In this document: piece by piece, positions 35,481-36,837 of the stretch | Numbering within the stretch: the first letter of the stretch is position 1 | How the letters are laid out: every line of letters begins with the position of its first letter | Source: an uncultured cyanobacterium | GTDB taxonomy: Bacteria > Cyanobacteriota > Cyanobacteriia > PCC-6307 > Cyanobiaceae | Direction of reading: 5' to 3' | Assembly: GCA_913047395.1 (NCBI GenBank) | Contig: CAJWUF010000008.1 | Span: 1 to 36,837, forward strand | Length of the DNA stretch: 36,837 nucleotides | The notes under the pieces: model-generated | Told to the model about the DNA's origin: nothing | What the model saw: only the letters and a program-made list of their open reading frames with translations | The model's database searches: none | Program-made: the position numbers and the translations under genes

Positions 35481-36041
35481 TCAGATTTTAACTTTATTTA
35501 TTTCCTTGATAAGCTTTGTTCTTACTGAGTCTGCCTTGGCTCTATTCCTTGCGGCAAGGGAGAATTTGCCCGGGCCTGCACAAATGAAGTAAAAGAAAGT
35601 AGTAGCGTAAATGCCAGATAATTCAAAGGCATAGCTGTGGTTTTCGACCACGGCGAAGGGGAAGCCTTGTAGCCCAGTATCAAACAGATGGAAGGCAATA
35701 GCGAAGGTCATTGTTGATAGCAGGCCAAGTGCGCAGAGCCTGGTTGCAAAACCAAGTGCTATTCCAATTGGACAAATAATTTCGGTTAAAGCTGCTGTAT
35801 AGGTCCAAAGCAGAGGGTCACCTGGTAAAAAGTCAAGATATTGCCCGATCACGAATTCTGAGAATCCGTCTGGATTTTGGAGCTTCTCTAATCCGTTGTG
35901 GATCATCAAAATACTCACCCCAAGCCGGAGTACAAGAATTCCAAATTCGGCAAAATAGTTGATTGATTCTGACGATGTTCTGGCTTGAGGGCTTTTTTCT
36001 GAGTCGGATCCCTTTGCTGTAGGGGTTTCGGAGCCGGCCAT
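35481..36041 (-). CDS. DoxX-family membrane protein
   Basis: A 186-residue integral membrane protein of the DoxX/DoxD type. Four hydrophobic helices are visible: FGILVLRLGVSILMIHNGLEKL (with the conserved R and HxxxK region), TYTAALTEIICPIGIALGF, LCALGLLSTMTFAIAFHLF and LSGIYATTFFYFICAGPGKFSL. The first 35 residues are a polar, Ser/Glu-rich tail and the last 20 are basic. Family members are thought to be tied to respiratory or oxidative metabolism, but the function is unsettled. The ATG at 36041 is preferred over the TTG at 36050. It is convergent with purH; the 58 bases between hold no clear terminator. Confidence 0.85.
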   Translation of the reverse strand: MAGSETPTAKGSDSEKSPQARTSSESINYFAEFGILVLRLGVSILMIHNGLEKLQNPDGFSEFVIGQYLDFLPGDPLLWTYTAALTEIICPIGIALGFATRLCALGLLSTMTFAIAFHLFDTGLQGFPFAVVENHSYAFELSGIYATTFFYFICAGPGKFSLAARNRAKADSVRTKLIKEINKVKI

Positions 36042-36118
36042 CGTTACCAAGAACTGCGTTTGATCATTTTAGGGAATCGGTTTGCACCCTTACCTTTCCC
36101 TCAAGTGCTTTTACGCTC

Positions 36119-36763
36119 TTAGAAGGCTGCTCGGCGACGAGGTGGGCAGTTCAGTCCATGGCTTGCGTGGAAGTCTTCTTGCACCTTCCAGGTCAGTCGC
36201 CGTGAGATTTGTCGCACGATTTCCCTGAGCAGCTGGTCTCCACTTGTCTGCACAAGACCATCCGGCAGGAGAGTGATCACTTTTGGTAGTTGGATCCATA
36301 CAGAAAGGTCCAAGTTCCAGGTTACGAATGTGGTTTGCTCGGTTGTATTGCTAACGGCCATCTCACTGACTGGCGTCTCATGTGGCTCCAGTTTTAGACC
36401 CGCTTTGAAGTCCACGTCGTAGTGATGACAAGGGGGCTGGTCATCATGAGGTGGCTCGATGGTGATGATTTGATAGTCACCAAGTTGCTGAGGAAGCAGC
36501 CTTAAGCCGATGCGCGGTTCTACTTCAAAGCCGAAATTGCTAAAACGACCAAGAGTGAGGGCGTAGGACTGCGAGTCGAGAGCCTTGACCCTCATAGGAG
36601 CCGCGCAGCGTTGAAACCAGCCTTCATGGTGGTCGAGGTATTCAGCCACGCATTCAGGCGAGGCACGCATCTCCATGCGATCTGAAAAAAGACTGCGATA
36701 GCAACGGACCTGAGCCTCGTTGTTATGGCGCAGGCTGTCGGTTGCGGGTATAGATAACAGCAC
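36119..36763 (-). CDS. DUF1997-family protein
   Basis: A 214-residue protein that I place in the DUF1997 family of cyanobacteria and plastids, with no known reaction. The features seen are RASPECVAEYLDHHEGWFQRCAAPMRVKALDSQSYALTLGRFSNFGFEVEP, several aromatic strand pairs (VTWNLDLSVWIQLP), and the close VRQISRRLTWKVQEDFHASHGL. No signal peptide or membrane helix is visible, and the fold is probably beta-rich and ligand-binding. The start is GTG at 36763; a start at the internal MEMRASPE would remove about 30 poorly conserved residues. The remaining 74 bases up to the window edge hold no gene I can support. Confidence 0.82.
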   Translation of the reverse strand: MLLSIPATDSLRHNNEAQVRCYRSLFSDRMEMRASPECVAEYLDHHEGWFQRCAAPMRVKALDSQSYALTLGRFSNFGFEVEPRIGLRLLPQQLGDYQIITIEPPHDDQPPCHHYDVDFKAGLKLEPHETPVSEMAVSNTTEQTTFVTWNLDLSVWIQLPKVITLLPDGLVQTSGDQLLREIVRQISRRLTWKVQEDFHASHGLNCPPRRRAAF

Positions 36764-36837
36764 GGATGGATTGCCCGGAAAGGGGGTTGGCCGTAGATGT
36801 TAACCAATGTAAAGCCAGAGTGTCGTTCAGCGAGAGC

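Noticed and set aside
1-36837. Search for CRISPR arrays, insertion sequences, prophage genes, integrases and attachment repeats
   Set aside because: No regularly spaced repeats, transposase or integrase motifs, or terminal inverted repeats were seen by eye. The tRNA at 25783 has no obvious partial copy of its 3' end nearby.

Overview
The window looks like a stretch of core chromosome from a marine picocyanobacterium. A low-light Prochlorococcus of the MIT 9313/9303 type, or a close marine Synechococcus, fits best. The evidence is the oxygenic-phototroph gene set (ndhC-ndhK-ndhJ, chlD, psbK beside tgt, a carotenoid oxygenase), the plastid-like MlaF/MlaD (Ycf22) pair, several cyanobacteria-specific proteins of unknown function (DUF3155, DUF1997), and tightly packed genes of moderate GC content with short or overlapping junctions. 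The species name is an inference from recognition; no search was run.

Layout. 1-1634: the end of ndhC, then ndhK and ndhJ (NDH-1 complex). 1628-4817: a YvcK-family factor, divergent from an MlaF/MlaD lipid-transport pair. 4836-8754: a frameshifted, probably dead nucleoside hydrolase, then chlD, divergent from folK. 8795-9821: a gene-poor stretch with three small predicted membrane proteins (83, 36 and 51 aa), two of them too short for most gene callers. 9979-13075: a Nudix hydrolase, a DegT-type sugar aminotransferase, a thioredoxin-fold protein and a possible lipoprotein. 13173-16199: fabI-hisB-carotenoid oxygenase, packed in one direction. 16470-18453: a SIMPL-domain exported protein and an MFS transporter. 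18617-20775: rdgB and a phosphohexomutase, followed by a RecB-like nuclease of the TM0106 family. 22335-23693: an AT-rich island with one choline/aminoglycoside-kinase-like gene. 23694-25126: pyrE-ygfZ. 25186-29136: an exported protein, a CAU-anticodon tRNA, a CNNM/CBS membrane protein, a Gfo/Idh/MocA dehydrogenase and a WecG/TagA glycosyltransferase. 29141-33171: tgt-psbK, cobS, a histidine kinase, a structured non-coding segment and a DUF3155 gene. 33187-36763: an esterase divergent from purH, a DoxX membrane protein and a DUF1997 protein.

Most genes are housekeeping: photosynthetic electron transport, chlorophyll, folate, cobalamin, purine, pyrimidine, histidine and fatty-acid synthesis, nucleotide sanitation, and cell-envelope sugar metabolism. 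The least explained DNA is 32440-32802. A good sigma70-like promoter there is followed by a nested set of helices ending in a terminator-like hairpin, which is a candidate small RNA of about 140 nt. It is followed by a second leader with mutually exclusive helices and a hairpin that buries the ribosome-binding site of the DUF3155 gene. This is the best candidate here for an undescribed element.
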